NCBI GenBank assembly: GCA_035714365.1
Contig: DASTMB010000066.1
Coordinates: 1-33,986 of the forward strand
Source of the DNA: Mycobacteriales bacterium
Lineage (GTDB): Bacteria; Actinomycetota; Actinomycetes; BP-191
Reading direction: 5' to 3'
Length of the DNA: 33,986 nucleotides
Below, piece after piece: positions 24,112 through 33,506 of this stretch. Every line of letters starts with the position of its first letter. The first letter of the stretch is position 1. The notes under the pieces were generated by a model, which worked only from the letters and a program-made list of their open reading frames with translations, was not told the DNA's origin and did no database searches. The position numbers and the translations under genes are program-made.

Positions 24112-25604
24112 GCGAGCCGCCGCCGGTCCGCCGGGTGCTCGTCGGCGTCGGCCTGCGCATCTTCGGCGCGAACCTCCTCGGCGCCGTCCTCGCGTTCGTC
24201 TACCTGGCCTGGGTGTCGCCGTTCCCGCCGTCGATCACGCCCGAACGCCGCGCCCACATCACGCGCGTCAACGTCGTGGTGTTCACGGCGTTCATGACCC
24301 TGATGGGGGCGGTCGTCAGCCTGCTCATGGACCGCTGGCTGCGGCGCGAGTCGCAGTGGGCGACCGACGGCCGCCCGCCGTCACCGGACGAGGTGGAGCG
24401 GATGCTGCGGCTCCCGCACCGGCTGCTCGTGCTGCCGGGGATCGTCTGGGTGCTGGCGTCGGCGACGTTCGCGCTGCTCCAGCTCCGCTTCGACGTCGGC
24501 TGGGTCATCGTCGCGCGCGTCGGCACCAGCATCGCGCTCGGCGGCGTCATCACCTCGACGCTGACGTACCTGCTCGCCGAGCGCGCGCTGCGGCCGGTGT
24601 CCGCGCTCGTGCTCTCCTACGGCGTCCTCGACCGCCCGCGCGCGCCCGGCATCCTGCCGCGCGTCGTCGTGTCCTGGCTGCTGTCGTCGGCGCTGCCGCT
24701 GTTCTCGGTCGGGCTGACCCAGGCGTTCCGCACGCCCGACGAGCGCCGCCACCTGGCCGGGCCGGTGTGGTTCCTCGTCGTCGTCGGGCTGGTCGTCGGC
24801 GCGACCGCGATGGTGGTCGCCGCGAAGTCGGTGAGCGAGCCGATCTCCGACGTCCGCGCCGCGCTCGGCGAGGTGCAGCGCGGGCGGCTCGAGGTCTCCG
24901 TGCCGGTGAAGGACGCGTCCGAGGTCGGCCTGCTCCAGACCGGCTTCAACGCCATGGTGGCCGGCCTGCGCGAACGCCGCCGCCTCCAGGACATCTTCGG
25001 CCGCCACGTCGGCGAGGAGGTCGCCCGCCAGGCCCTCGACCGCGGCGTCGAGCTCGGCGGCGAGACCCGCGATGTCAGCGTGCTGTTCGCTGACGTCATC
25101 GGCTCCACGTCGCTCGCCCAGGCGCTCCCCGCCGAGGAGCTGGTGCGCGCGCTGAACGCGTTCTTCGGCGCCGTCGTCGCGAGCGTGCGCGAGGAGGGCG
25201 GCTGGGTGAACAAGTTCGACGGCGACGGCGCGCTCTGCGTCTTCGGCGCCCCCGGCGACCTGCCCGGCCACCGCGCCGCCGCCCTGCGCGCCGCGCGGCG
25301 CCTGCGCGACCGGCTCGCCGCGCTGCGCGCCGAGACCGGCATCGAGGCCGGCATCGGCGTCTCCTCCGGCCCGGCCACGGCCGGCAACGTTGGCGCCGAG
25401 GAGCGGTTCGAGTACACCGTCATCGGCGACCCGGTGAACGAGGCCGCGCGGCTCACCGAGGCCGCCAAGGCGCACCCGGCGCGGGTGCTCGCCAGCGAGC
25501 CGTCGGTGCGTGGCGCGGGCGACGAGGCGGCGGCCTGGGCGCGCGCCGGGGCCGAGACGCTGCGCGGGCGGGCCGCGCCGACGACGTACTACGCGCCGTC
25601 CTGA
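24108..25604 (+). CDS. Membrane HAMP-containing class III adenylate cyclase
   Basis: 498 residues from GTG 24108. Six hydrophobic helices span about residues 10-240 (for example LGAVLAFVYLAWV, VVVFTAFMTLMGAVVSLLM, VWFLVVVGLVVGATAMVVA), then a HAMP domain at about 241-293 and the cyclase domain from about 320. Metal-binding Asp329 is in VLFADVIGSTS and Asp373 in NKFDGDGALCVFG. The adenine-selecting Lys is Lys369 and Asp441 is its partner in VIGDPVNEAARL, with the transition-state pair Asn444 and Arg448. All key residues are present, so it should make cAMP as a dimer. The architecture matches M. tuberculosis Rv3645/Rv1318c-type cyclases. Coupled to DUF3866 upstream; convergent with the next gene with a single base between stops. 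Confidence 0.93.
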   Translation: MSEPPPVRRVLVGVGLRIFGANLLGAVLAFVYLAWVSPFPPSITPERRAHITRVNVVVFTAFMTLMGAVVSLLMDRWLRRESQWATDGRPPSPDEVERMLRLPHRLLVLPGIVWVLASATFALLQLRFDVGWVIVARVGTSIALGGVITSTLTYLLAERALRPVSALVLSYGVLDRPRAPGILPRVVVSWLLSSALPLFSVGLTQAFRTPDERRHLAGPVWFLVVVGLVVGATAMVVAAKSVSEPISDVRAALGEVQRGRLEVSVPVKDASEVGLLQTGFNAMVAGLRERRRLQDIFGRHVGEEVARQALDRGVELGGETRDVSVLFADVIGSTSLAQALPAEELVRALNAFFGAVVASVREEGGWVNKFDGDGALCVFGAPGDLPGHRAAALRAARRLRDRLAALRAETGIEAGIGVSSGPATAGNVGAEERFEYTVIGDPVNEAARLTEAAKAHPARVLASEPSVRGAGDEAAAWARAGAETLRGRAAPTTYYAPS

Positions 25605-25605
25605 G

Positions 25606-27156
25606 TTACCACTGCCGCGCCCACGGCGGCGCCGGCGGCGGCTCCGGCGTCCCCGCCGGCACGAACGCCGCCTCCGCCGCGAGCGCGCCCCGCGCCGGCC
25701 CGGCCGGCCAGATCGCGGCGCCGTTCGGCTCGCGCAGGATCAGCGCCGCGCCGCGCTTCACCGCGCCGTGGACGCGGACCGTCCCGGCGACGGCGGGCGG
25801 CAGGCTCCGGCCCGGCACCAGCGGCACGGCCACCACCTGGCCCAGCCGCGTCGCGCCCGCCGGGGCGACGAGCAGCCACGGCCGCCGCCGCACCACCCGC
25901 GTCCACGCCACCACGTCGACCGGCCTGCTCGGCTCCCGCGCCGCGCGCGTCACCCGGCCCGGCCAGGCCAGCGCGCGCCAGGCCAGCGCGAACGCCACCA
26001 GCGCCGCCAGCGCGCCGTACCCGCCGAAGCCGACGGTGTCGCCCGCCCGCGGGTCCAGCTCGCCCACCCGGTAGGTCACCGGCAGCGTGTCGCCGAGCCG
26101 GTACCGCGCCGCCTCCTCCGGCGACAGCGGCCGGACGTTCGAGCCGTGCTGCCGCTCGTCGAAGAACCGCACCGAGATCGCCGGGCGCCCGTCGGGGGTG
26201 CGGCCGTTGACCACCAGCCCGTCGACCGTCCGCAGCGCCGCCGGGCGGGTCACCGCGTCCGCCGCGAGGTTGCCGAACAGCAGCGCCAGCAGCGCGAACG
26301 CCACCGCCGCCACCGCGAGCCCGGCGCTCACGCCGCGCACCCGCGGCCGCCGGTCGCGCAACGGCGCCGGCGGCGGGCCCTCCGGCACCGTCGCCGCCAC
26401 CTCGCGCAGCGGGTCCAGGTGGACCCGCCGCCCGGTGTGCACCGCGACCAGCACGCCGGCCGCCGCGGCCGTCACCACGCCGAGCACCACCAGCACCACC
26501 AGCGGTGCCGCCGGGTCCGCCTGGTCGTCGGGCAGCAGGTAGTCCGTCGGGTCCTGCGGGTTCACCAGCACCCGCACCGCGTCGCCCTCGGAGCGGTCGA
26601 GGTCGTAGCCGTACGGCACCCGCACGTCACCGAGCCGCGGGTCGTTCGCGACCGCGTCGAACCCGCCGCCGTCGCCCTGCGACCGCAGGTGCGCGTCGAC
26701 CGCGACGTAGCTCACCCGCTCGTCGCGCGCGTACTCCCGCTCCTCCGCCAGCCAGGCCGCGGCGTAGACGCCGAGCAGCACGCCGAACGCCACCAGCGCG
26801 AGCAGGATCCGCGTCGCCGTCCCGGCCCCGCTGCCCGTCGCGTGCCACCCGGCGGCGGTCCACGGGTCGCCCCGCCCCGGCCCCGCCGGCACCGGCGGCC
26901 GGTACGGCGGCACCGGGTACGGCGCCTGCTGGTACGGCGGCGTCGCGTACGGCACCGGGTACGGCTGCGTCGGGTAGGGGGGCGGCGGGTTCGCGGGCGG
27001 CGGCGGGGCGGGCGGCCGGTACGGCGGCGGCGGGGCCGGGTAGCCCGACGCGTACGGCTCGCCCGGCGCGACCCCCCACCCCTGCCGCGGGGCGGCCGGC
27101 CGGTCCTCCGGCACCGCCCATGGGTCGAAGGCGCCCCCCTCGCGGTCGCCGCCCAC
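25606..27156 (-). CDS. Pro/Tyr-rich DUF3592-like membrane protein
   Basis: 516 residues. GTG 27156 overlaps the pafA stop as TAGTG. Residues 33-97 are low complexity and made of Pro-Tyr elements (PPPPY, PTQPYPVPY, PPYQQAPYPVPPY). Then come membrane helices at about 117-136, two near 205-225 and 255-275, and a further one near 370-390. Two extracytoplasmic segments between helices resemble DUF3592 domains: VSYVAVDAHLRSQ...YDLDRSEGDAVRVLVNPQDP and LRTVDGLVVNGRTPDGRP...YRLGDTLPVTYRVGELDP. The C-terminal 130 residues are cytosolic and beta-rich. Function unknown. Pro-Tyr tails like this occur in actinobacterial membrane and division proteins. Coupling to pafA is unusual. Confidence 0.75.
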   Translation of the reverse strand: MGGDREGGAFDPWAVPEDRPAAPRQGWGVAPGEPYASGYPAPPPPYRPPAPPPPANPPPPYPTQPYPVPYATPPYQQAPYPVPPYRPPVPAGPGRGDPWTAAGWHATGSGAGTATRILLALVAFGVLLGVYAAAWLAEEREYARDERVSYVAVDAHLRSQGDGGGFDAVANDPRLGDVRVPYGYDLDRSEGDAVRVLVNPQDPTDYLLPDDQADPAAPLVVLVVLGVVTAAAAGVLVAVHTGRRVHLDPLREVAATVPEGPPPAPLRDRRPRVRGVSAGLAVAAVAFALLALLFGNLAADAVTRPAALRTVDGLVVNGRTPDGRPAISVRFFDERQHGSNVRPLSPEEAARYRLGDTLPVTYRVGELDPRAGDTVGFGGYGALAALVAFALAWRALAWPGRVTRAAREPSRPVDVVAWTRVVRRRPWLLVAPAGATRLGQVVAVPLVPGRSLPPAVAGTVRVHGAVKRGAALILREPNGAAIWPAGPARGALAAEAAFVPAGTPEPPPAPPWARQW

Positions 27157-28514
27157 TACATGCTCGCGATCAGCTTCTCGACGCGTTCGTCCACCGCCCG
27201 GAACGGGTCCTTGCAGAGCACGGTCCGCTGCGCCTGGTCGTTGAGCTTCAGGTGCACCCAGTCGACCGTGAAGTCGCGGCGCTTCTCCTTCGCGCGGCGG
27301 ATGAACTCGCCGCGCAGCCGCGCCCGCGTCGTCTGCGGCGGCGTCTCCATCGCCTCGGTGATCGTCACGTCGTCGGTCACGCGCTCCACGGCACCCTTGC
27401 GTTCCAGCAGGTAGTACAGGCCGCGTTCCCGGTTGACGTCGTGGTACGCCAGGTCCAGCAGCGCCACCTTCGGCGACGACAGCGGCAGCTTGTGCTTCGC
27501 GCGGTACCGCTCCACGAGCTGGTACTTCGTCACCCAGTCGACCTCGCGCGCCACCAGGTCCAGGTCGCCGGTCTCGATCGCGGTGAGTGTGCGGCCCCAC
27601 AGGTCGAGGACGCGTTCGGCGATCGGGTCGCTGCCGCGCCGGGTCACGAAGTCGCGCGCCTTCGCGTGGTACTCGTGCTGGATCTCCAGCGCGCTCGCCT
27701 CGCGGCCGTTGGCGAGCTTCACCCGCTTGCGGCAGGTGATGTCGTGGCTGACCTCGCGGATCGCCCGGATCGGGTTCTCCAGCGTCAGGTCGCGCATCAC
27801 GACGCCGGCCTCGATCATCCGCAGCACCAGGTCGGTCGTGCCGACCTTGAGCAGCGTCGTCGTCTCGTTCATCGTCGAGTCGCCGACGATGACGTGCAGC
27901 CGGCGGAACCGCTCCGCGTCCGCGTGCGGCTCGTCGCGCGTGTTGATGATCGGGCGGCTCCGCGTCGTCGCCGACGACACGCCCTCCCAGATGTGCTCCG
28001 CGCGCTGGCTGACGCAGTAGACCGCGCCGCGCGGCGTCTGCAGCACCTTCCCCGCCCCGCAGAGGATCTGCCGGGTCACGAGGAACGGGATCAGCACGTC
28101 GGCCAGCCGGCTGAACTCGCCGTGCCGCCCGACGAGGTAGTTCTCGTGGCAGCCGTAGGAGTTGCCGGCCGAGTCGGTGTTGTTCTTGAACAGGTAGATC
28201 TGCCCGGCGATCCCCTCCTCGTGCAGCCGCTGCTCCGCACTCGCCAGCAGCGACTCGAGGATCCGCTCGCCCGCCTTGTCGTGCGCCACCAGGTCGACCA
28301 GCGAGTCGCACTCCGGCGTCGCGTACTCCGGGTGGCTGCCGACGTCGAGGTAGAGCCGCGCGCCGTTCTCCAGGAACACGTTGGACGAACGCCCCCACGA
28401 CACGACCCGGCGGAACAGGTACCGCGCCACCTCGTCCGGCGACAGCCGCCGCTGGCCGCGGAACGTGCACGTCACGCCGTACTCGTTCTCGATGCCGAAG
28501 ATGCGCCGGTCCAT
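27156..28514 (-). CDS. pafA: Pup-protein ligase PafA
   Basis: 452 residues, the usual length. PafA uses ATP to phosphorylate the C-terminal Glu of the small protein Pup and attach it to lysines of target proteins, marking them for the actinobacterial proteasome. Highly conserved blocks are [15 protein letters not shown] (Glu9 matches the essential Mg-ATP Glu of mycobacterial PafA), [18 protein letters not shown] (Asp57, the likely catalytic Asp), [31 protein letters not shown]-type [40 protein letters not shown] and the C-terminal [17 protein letters not shown] with [18 protein letters not shown]. It is PafA and not the depupylase Dop, which has a different N-terminus. The start ATG overlaps a 17-codon upstream frame as TGATG. 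No pup, dop or prcAB gene is in this window. Confidence 0.98.
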   Translation of the reverse strand: MDRRIFGIENEYGVTCTFRGQRRLSPDEVARYLFRRVVSWGRSSNVFLENGARLYLDVGSHPEYATPECDSLVDLVAHDKAGERILESLLASAEQRLHEEGIAGQIYLFKNNTDSAGNSYGCHENYLVGRHGEFSRLADVLIPFLVTRQILCGAGKVLQTPRGAVYCVSQRAEHIWEGVSSATTRSRPIINTRDEPHADAERFRRLHVIVGDSTMNETTTLLKVGTTDLVLRMIEAGVVMRDLTLENPIRAIREVSHDITCRKRVKLANGREASALEIQHEYHAKARDFVTRRGSDPIAERVLDLWGRTLTAIETGDLDLVAREVDWVTKYQLVERYRAKHKLPLSSPKVALLDLAYHDVNRERGLYYLLERKGAVERVTDDVTITEAMETPPQTTRARLRGEFIRRAKEKRRDFTVDWVHLKLNDQAQRTVLCKDPFRAVDERVEKLIASM

Positions 28515-28567
28515 CAGGCCCCGCCGGGCGGCGCGAGGCCGCGGGCCGGCGGCTCGGTCGCTGTCAT
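28514..28567 (-). CDS. Possible 17-residue leader peptide coupled to pafA
   Basis: ATG 28567 has GGAAGGG about six bases upstream and encodes [17 protein letters not shown]. Its TGA overlaps the pafA ATG as TGATG. Three Pro-containing pairs (PP, APP) could slow ribosomes. It may be a coupling leader that helps pafA initiation, or simply chance; pafA itself has a GGCGGGG stretch that can serve as a ribosome binding site. Confidence 0.35.
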   Translation of the reverse strand: MTATEPPARGLAPPGGA

Positions 28568-28770
28568 CGGCTGCCCTTCCGGGAGGCTGGCGGAGCATGG
28601 TCCCGGCTCGCGCCGGACCGCCCGCTGATCGTAGTCGCGCGGGCCGTCCGGAGTACGCGGAGCGGCGGCGCGGCAGGAGACGCCAGGCGCGCGGCGAACC
28701 TTCGGGGTCAACACACCTTGCCGGTGGGGCTCGTAATGGGGGGGCCACGCCTGAGCCCTGGGGGGCATCG
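28568..28770. other. Divergent intergenic region of pafA and the large exported protein
   Basis: About 200 bp with no gene I can support. On the minus strand TACGAT (complement near 28628-28633) could be a pafA -10. On the plus strand GTCAAC (28707-28712) and CGTAAT (28732-28737) are 19 bp apart and could serve the large gene, whose GGGGGG Shine-Dalgarno is at about 28760-28766. All these boxes are weak. Confidence 0.35.
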
Positions 28771-31700
28771 ATGACGCGCTGCCGCGCGCTCCTGATCACG
28801 TCGTGCACGCTCGCCGCCAGCCTCGTCGCCGGGGCGGCCGCCGCCGGCGGTCCGCCACCGGCACCGACCGGCCGCGCCGCCGGCCTGGCGAAGCCGGAGC
28901 GCGCCGACGACCGGTCGAAGCGCCTGCGCGCCGCGCTCGGGGCGCGCTGGAGCGCCAGCCCCGACGTCGTGACGTACGGCTTCGGCGACGCGAACGGCTA
29001 CCACGTGACGGCCGCGCGGCAGCGCGAGGGGTTCGCCTGGCGGGCCGTCGCGACCATCCAGCCGGACGGCTACGCCGAAGACGAGTGGTCCGGACACTCG
29101 TGCCTGACCGGTGACGGGCGCTACGTCGTCGCGGTCGTCGCGCCGCGGCACTTCGCGAACCGGCCCGCGCTGCGCGACCGGGGCGCGAGCGCCTACGTCG
29201 TCTCGCTCGCGAACGGCTCGGTCCGGCTCGTCGCGAGCGGCGTCGCGATGAAGTACCACACGCCCGGGTGCGGCACCGGCTCGGACGCCGTCGTGCTGCG
29301 CCACCTCGGCGTGGACCAGGAGGCGACGGAGCTGCTCACGGTCGACGCGGCGCACGCCCGCGTCACGGCGACGACGCTCGTCACCGGCCAGGTGACGTCC
29401 GCGGTCCCGACCCGCCACGGCGTCGTCGGCGCGATGGGGCCGAACGTCGTCCGCCTCGCCGGCGACGGCCCGCCGGTCCGCGCCGCGCGCACGCCGGGCA
29501 CGCCGTTCTCGCTGCGCCCCAACGCCTCCGGCGGCGTCGACTACCTCGTCGCCGACGGCGCCACCACGCGGGTGTTCGCGACGGCCGGCGCGGCGCGGGC
29601 GGCGACGGCGCTCGGCACCGGCCGCCTCGACCGGGTCGCGCTGTTCCTCGGGCGCGGCGGGCGCAACGTCGTCGCGGGGCTGCCGGCGGGGAGCCCGGCC
29701 GGCGCGCTGCGCCGCGTCGCCGGCGACGTGCCGGTCGCGCTGCTCGCCGGCGCCTCGCTGGACGGGCACGTCACGCTCGCGCACCCGGACAAGGCGGCGG
29801 ACCGCGCGCGGCTGGCGGGCGCGGCGAGCGACCCGGACCACCCCGGCGCGACGGCGCCGGGCGCGGACGTGCGGATGCTCGCGGCGTCGGACGGCAAGCC
29901 GTTGCCGAACGCGCTCGCGACGCTGCCGGCGGGCCACGTGACGCCGGCGTTCCGCTCCCCGGCCCTGCCCGCGGCGCCCGTCGGCGGCCGCCTCGGGACG
30001 AGCGTCGCCGGCCCGCTCGGCGTCACCGGCAACTCCACGACGCCGACCTGCGCAGTGCCGCGCAACCACCTCCAGCGCCAGGTCCCGCAGCCGACCGCCG
30101 CGCGGCTCGACTGGGCCGCCGAGGCGGCGGTGCGCGGGCTGCTCACCGCGGCGAACGGCAACGGCCGCCCGGCGAACTACCTCAACATGGGGCTCGCGGC
30201 GTACGCGCCGAACACCGACTTCACGATCCCCGCGCTCTCCGGCGCCGCCGCCGGCCAGGGCATCCCCCGCCTCGTCGTCGAGGGGATCATGGCGCAGGAG
30301 AACGCGTACCGGCACGCGTCGCGGCGCGCCCTCCCCGGCCTCGCCGGCAACCCGGCGATCTCCGACTACTACGGCAGCGACGGCGGCCTCGACACGATCG
30401 ACTACGACCAGGCCGACTGCGGCTACGGCGCCATGCAGGTCACGACGGGCATGCGCGCGAGCGACACCACCCCGTACTCGGCCAACGGCAAGACGAAGAT
30501 CGCGGTCGACTACGCCGAGAACGTCGTCGCCGGCTCGAAGATCCTGGCGGGCTTCTGGAACCAGCTCTACGCGCAGGGCATCACGCTCAACGGCGGTGAC
30601 CCGCGCTACCTGGAGAACTGGTACCTCGCGCTCTGGGCCTACAACACCGGCCTCCAGCCGAACGCCAAGAACGGCAACACGACCGGCTGCTCGCCGTCGA
30701 GCACCTGCACCGACGGCTACGGCAACTGGGGCCTCGGCTGGACGAACAACCCGCGCAACGCCGACTACGAGCCCACCCGCCAGCTCTTCCTCCGCGCGAC
30801 CTACGCCGACGCGGAGACGCCCGGGGACTGGCCGTACCAGGAGCGTGTCCTGGGCTGGATGGAGACGCCGATCCTCGACTACAAGGGGAGCCCGTCCTAC
30901 ACCGGGCCGTCCTACCCGGCCGGCCGGTCGGTGCTCAACATGCCGTCGTACGACGCGTTCTGCACGCTCGCCGACGACCACTGCTCCCCCACCTACCAGA
31001 GCCCGTACGGCGACGCGCTCGACTACTGCACGCTCGACGTGCAGGGCCCGGTCTACCGGCACTGCTGGTGGCACACGGCCGTGACCTACGCGTCCTGCGC
31101 GACGGAGTGCGCGGTCGCGTCCTTCACCTACGCGAGCACCGACCACGAGCCGGGCATGACCAACCCGCACCCGCCGGCCTGCGACTCGGACCGGCCCGCG
31201 ACCGCCGTCCTCGTCGACGACCAGCCGGAGCCGGACTACAACGTCGTGGGCTGCGGCACGCGGAACTGGAGCAGCAACGGCACGTTCTCCCTCACCTGGG
31301 GCTCCGACGCCACCGGCGTGCCGGTCGGGCAGATCGACCTCCACCAGCTCGGCGCGGGTCTCGGCGGGCACACGTGGTTCGCCAAGAACCGCACCGCGAG
31401 CGACACCGCGCACCGGGTCACCGGCACCTGGACGCCGCCGTCGACCATGGCGCCCGGCCTCTACGTCATCGCCGCGCACGTCCCCGAGGCGGGCGCGAGC
31501 ACCGCGTCCGCGCGGTACCTCATCACGCAGGCGGACGGCACGTTCGTCGAGCGGGTCGTGGACCAGCACCTGCACCAGAACGTGTGGGTCGGCCTCGGCG
31601 CCGCGACCCTCGGCCCCGGCTCGAAGGTGACCCTCAGCAACGCCACCGACGACCCGAACCCGGGCGTGCACGACGTGGCGTTCGACGGCATGGCGTTCGT

Positions 31701-33009
31701 CGCGGTCAGCGGGACCGTGGTCGAGAAGCAGATCGACGTCGTGTCCATCTTCAGCGAGAACCAGGACCTCGACGCGAACGACCCCTGGTGGATGCCGTCC
31801 CCGGACACGCCGTTCACATCGCGGCAGAAGCTCTACGACTGGGCGGTGAAGTACAGCTCCGGCCTGCTCGCGCCGGGCGGGTACTCCGGCGGCATCAGCT
31901 ACCCGCCGTGCGGCGCGCTCACCGGGCAGAACGCGCGCTGCATCGGGCCGAAGACGCGCGACGCGTTCCAGGCGTGGTTCAACGACGTGCAGGCCGCGGG
32001 GACGAGTCCGACCGCGCACCCGCCGGGCAAGAGCATCCCGAGGTGGCTCGCGTTCGCCAACGACGTCCCGACGGCGAGCATCGTCACGCGCGGTCCGAAC
32101 GCCACGCTCTCCGACGACGAGAGCTACAAGATCCGCACGCGGATCAAGGCGTCGTACGTCGTCTCCGGCGTCAGCGTCGTGCCGGGCTCGGTGAGCCAGT
32201 CCGTCGAGCAGCGCACCGGCGACACCGCGCTGCCGGCGTTCATGAAGGACGTGTTCGCCGCGTACGAGGCCGACTACGGCATCCGCCGGCCCAACCTCGA
32301 CTACGACAACTACGACCTCAACGTCTACACGCACGAGGCGACGCACGTGAACGCCAACAGCACCCGCGAGTTCCCCGGGCGCGCCTACCGTGACCACACG
32401 TCCGCGCCGAAGCTCACGGACAACGGCACCTGCGTCGCGCTCAAGACCATCGGCGGCGGTGTCATCGGCTACCGGCCGATGCTCGGCGCCGAGGTCGTCA
32501 GCGCCGAGGTCGACCGGTGGCGCGACGACGCGAACGCCGCCGTGGACGCCGGGCGCGCTCCCGCGGTCGTCGGCGACTTCGCCAGCGAGATCTTCAACGG
32601 CTTCTACAAGACCGGGATCGCCGGCGCGCTGTGGAACCACGCCGGCCCGATCTGGAACCAGACGTCGCTGCGGCTCTGCGGCACCGGCGAGGTCCGGCCG
32701 GACCCCGACCTGCACACGATCGTGCAGGCGAGCTACATGCCCGACGTGTACGTCTACGTCGACGGGCAGCTCACCGGGCAGGACGGCAAGCCGGCGACCG
32801 GGCCGGTGACCAGGGGCGACTTCCGGAACTTCACCAACAACCCGGCCGCCGCGCCGAACGGCAACGCGTTCGGGCTCTGCGACATCGGCGGCCGCGACCG
32901 CGGCGGCAACCCGTGGAGCATCGCGCTGCTCGACAGCGTCGACACCCGCCCGGACCACGCCGTCTACTGCGACCACGACACGTTCTGGGACCCGGGAGAA
33001 CCCGGGTGA
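28771..33009 (+). CDS. Very large exported transglycosylase-like/golvesin-like protein
   Basis: 1412 residues from ATG 28771; the frame extends further upstream antisense to pafA, but the signal peptide (about 1-26, [20 protein letters not shown]) fixes the start. Residues 30-400 are beta-rich and propeller-like ([29 protein letters not shown]). An SLT-like domain is at about 495-680: [10 protein letters not shown] with Glu510, [12 protein letters not shown] near 550, [14 protein letters not shown] Cys-rich segment lies near 728-785 and a golvesin-like beta domain near 890-985 ([34 protein letters not shown]). The C-terminal third is unrecognised and has HEATH at 1188-1192. It probably acts on or binds cell-wall glycan outside the cell. 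Its architecture echoes the smaller protein at 11706. It resembles actinomycete proteins annotated NocE-like. Confidence 0.82.
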   Translation: MTRCRALLITSCTLAASLVAGAAAAGGPPPAPTGRAAGLAKPERADDRSKRLRAALGARWSASPDVVTYGFGDANGYHVTAARQREGFAWRAVATIQPDGYAEDEWSGHSCLTGDGRYVVAVVAPRHFANRPALRDRGASAYVVSLANGSVRLVASGVAMKYHTPGCGTGSDAVVLRHLGVDQEATELLTVDAAHARVTATTLVTGQVTSAVPTRHGVVGAMGPNVVRLAGDGPPVRAARTPGTPFSLRPNASGGVDYLVADGATTRVFATAGAARAATALGTGRLDRVALFLGRGGRNVVAGLPAGSPAGALRRVAGDVPVALLAGASLDGHVTLAHPDKAADRARLAGAASDPDHPGATAPGADVRMLAASDGKPLPNALATLPAGHVTPAFRSPALPAAPVGGRLGTSVAGPLGVTGNSTTPTCAVPRNHLQRQVPQPTAARLDWAAEAAVRGLLTAANGNGRPANYLNMGLAAYAPNTDFTIPALSGAAAGQGIPRLVVEGIMAQENAYRHASRRALPGLAGNPAISDYYGSDGGLDTIDYDQADCGYGAMQVTTGMRASDTTPYSANGKTKIAVDYAENVVAGSKILAGFWNQLYAQGITLNGGDPRYLENWYLALWAYNTGLQPNAKNGNTTGCSPSSTCTDGYGNWGLGWTNNPRNADYEPTRQLFLRATYADAETPGDWPYQERVLGWMETPILDYKGSPSYTGPSYPAGRSVLNMPSYDAFCTLADDHCSPTYQSPYGDALDYCTLDVQGPVYRHCWWHTAVTYASCATECAVASFTYASTDHEPGMTNPHPPACDSDRPATAVLVDDQPEPDYNVVGCGTRNWSSNGTFSLTWGSDATGVPVGQIDLHQLGAGLGGHTWFAKNRTASDTAHRVTGTWTPPSTMAPGLYVIAAHVPEAGASTASARYLITQADGTFVERVVDQHLHQNVWVGLGAATLGPGSKVTLSNATDDPNPGVHDVAFDGMAFVAVSGTVVEKQIDVVSIFSENQDLDANDPWWMPSPDTPFTSRQKLYDWAVKYSSGLLAPGGYSGGISYPPCGALTGQNARCIGPKTRDAFQAWFNDVQAAGTSPTAHPPGKSIPRWLAFANDVPTASIVTRGPNATLSDDESYKIRTRIKASYVVSGVSVVPGSVSQSVEQRTGDTALPAFMKDVFAAYEADYGIRRPNLDYDNYDLNVYTHEATHVNANSTREFPGRAYRDHTSAPKLTDNGTCVALKTIGGGVIGYRPMLGAEVVSAEVDRWRDDANAAVDAGRAPAVVGDFASEIFNGFYKTGIAGALWNHAGPIWNQTSLRLCGTGEVRPDPDLHTIVQASYMPDVYVYVDGQLTGQDGKPATGPVTRGDFRNFTNNPAAAPNGNAFGLCDIGGRDRGGNPWSIALLDSVDTRPDHAVYCDHDTFWDPGEPG

Positions 33010-33377
33010 GCCCGCCGCGGGCGTACGGCCTCGCCTGGCTCGCGGTGGCCCTGCTCGGGCTGCTCGGCGGCGGCTTCGGCCTGGTGCTCGTGACGCTGCC
33101 GGCCGTCGGCGTGGCGGCCGTCGCGCTCGCCGCGGGCGCGCTGCCCGCGCCGCGCGGGCGGCTCGTCGCGGCGGCGGACGCCCTGACCGTGGCGGCGTTC
33201 TTCGGCCTGGCCGAGTGGCGCTTCACGCACGGCGGCGACGGGCTGGTCCGCGACTACGGCAGCGCCCTGCACCGCCACGCGTTCCCCCACGCCGCCGGGT
33301 GGATCGCACTGCTGAACGCCGCGGCCGCGGCGTTCGTCCTCCTCGCGACCGTGCCCGCCGGCCGCGAGGCTCGTTGA
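33006..33377 (+). CDS. Small three-helix membrane protein
   Basis: 123 residues from GTG 33006, overlapping the large gene's stop as GTGA. Three or four hydrophobic segments are visible (AWLAVALLGLLGGGFGLVLVTL, VGVAAVALAAGALP, LTVAAFFGLAEW, GWIALLNAAAAAFVLLATV) with a short polar loop FTHGGDGLVRDYGSALHRHAF containing several histidines. No family is recognised. The coupling suggests it works with, or is at least co-produced with, the exported protein, for example as an anchor; that is inference. Confidence 0.68.
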   Translation: MSPPRAYGLAWLAVALLGLLGGGFGLVLVTLPAVGVAAVALAAGALPAPRGRLVAAADALTVAAFFGLAEWRFTHGGDGLVRDYGSALHRHAFPHAAGWIALLNAAAAAFVLLATVPAGREAR

Positions 33378-33397
33378 CCCGCTGACCCTGCCTCGCC

Positions 33398-33488
33398 CGT
33401 GGCTCGCCACGCGCGTTCAGGTCTGGCCGCCGCCTTCGGCGGCCGTGGGGTGGGAGATCCGTCCGCGCGACCTCGCGACCGCGAGGTC
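33398..33488 (+). other. Structured leader with three hairpins
   Basis: Between two genes lie three perfect hairpins in a row: CGTGGC/GCCACG (33398-33411), GGCCGCCG/CGGCGGCC with a CCTT loop (33425-33444), and GACCTCGC/GCGAGGTC with a GACC loop (33469-33488). The middle one may terminate the upstream operon; the last ends seven bases before the AGAGG ribosome binding site of the next gene and so lies in its 5' leader. I cannot match the set to a known riboswitch. Confidence 0.5.
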
Positions 33489-33506
33489 CACCACGAGAGG
33501 TGTTCC

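Noticed and set aside
26880-27060. CRISPR-like or satellite repeat in the GC-rich stretch
   Set aside because: It is the coding region of the Pro-Tyr-rich low-complexity segment, with irregular spacing and no spacer-repeat structure.
28514-28768. A pup gene next to pafA
   Set aside because: The small frame there does not end in the Gly-Gly-Gln/Glu expected of Pup and has no helical Pup body.
28381-28770. Upstream extension of the large exported protein
   Set aside because: Overlaps pafA in antisense; the signal peptide at 28771 and its Shine-Dalgarno define the start.
28708-32976. A 1422-codon open frame on the minus strand
   Set aside because: Antisense mirror of the large exported protein; no recognisable motifs.
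33398-33488. A cyclic-di-AMP (ydaO-type) riboswitch
   Set aside because: Such switches often precede cell-wall genes in actinomycetes, but the conserved core is not found; only the hairpins are supported.
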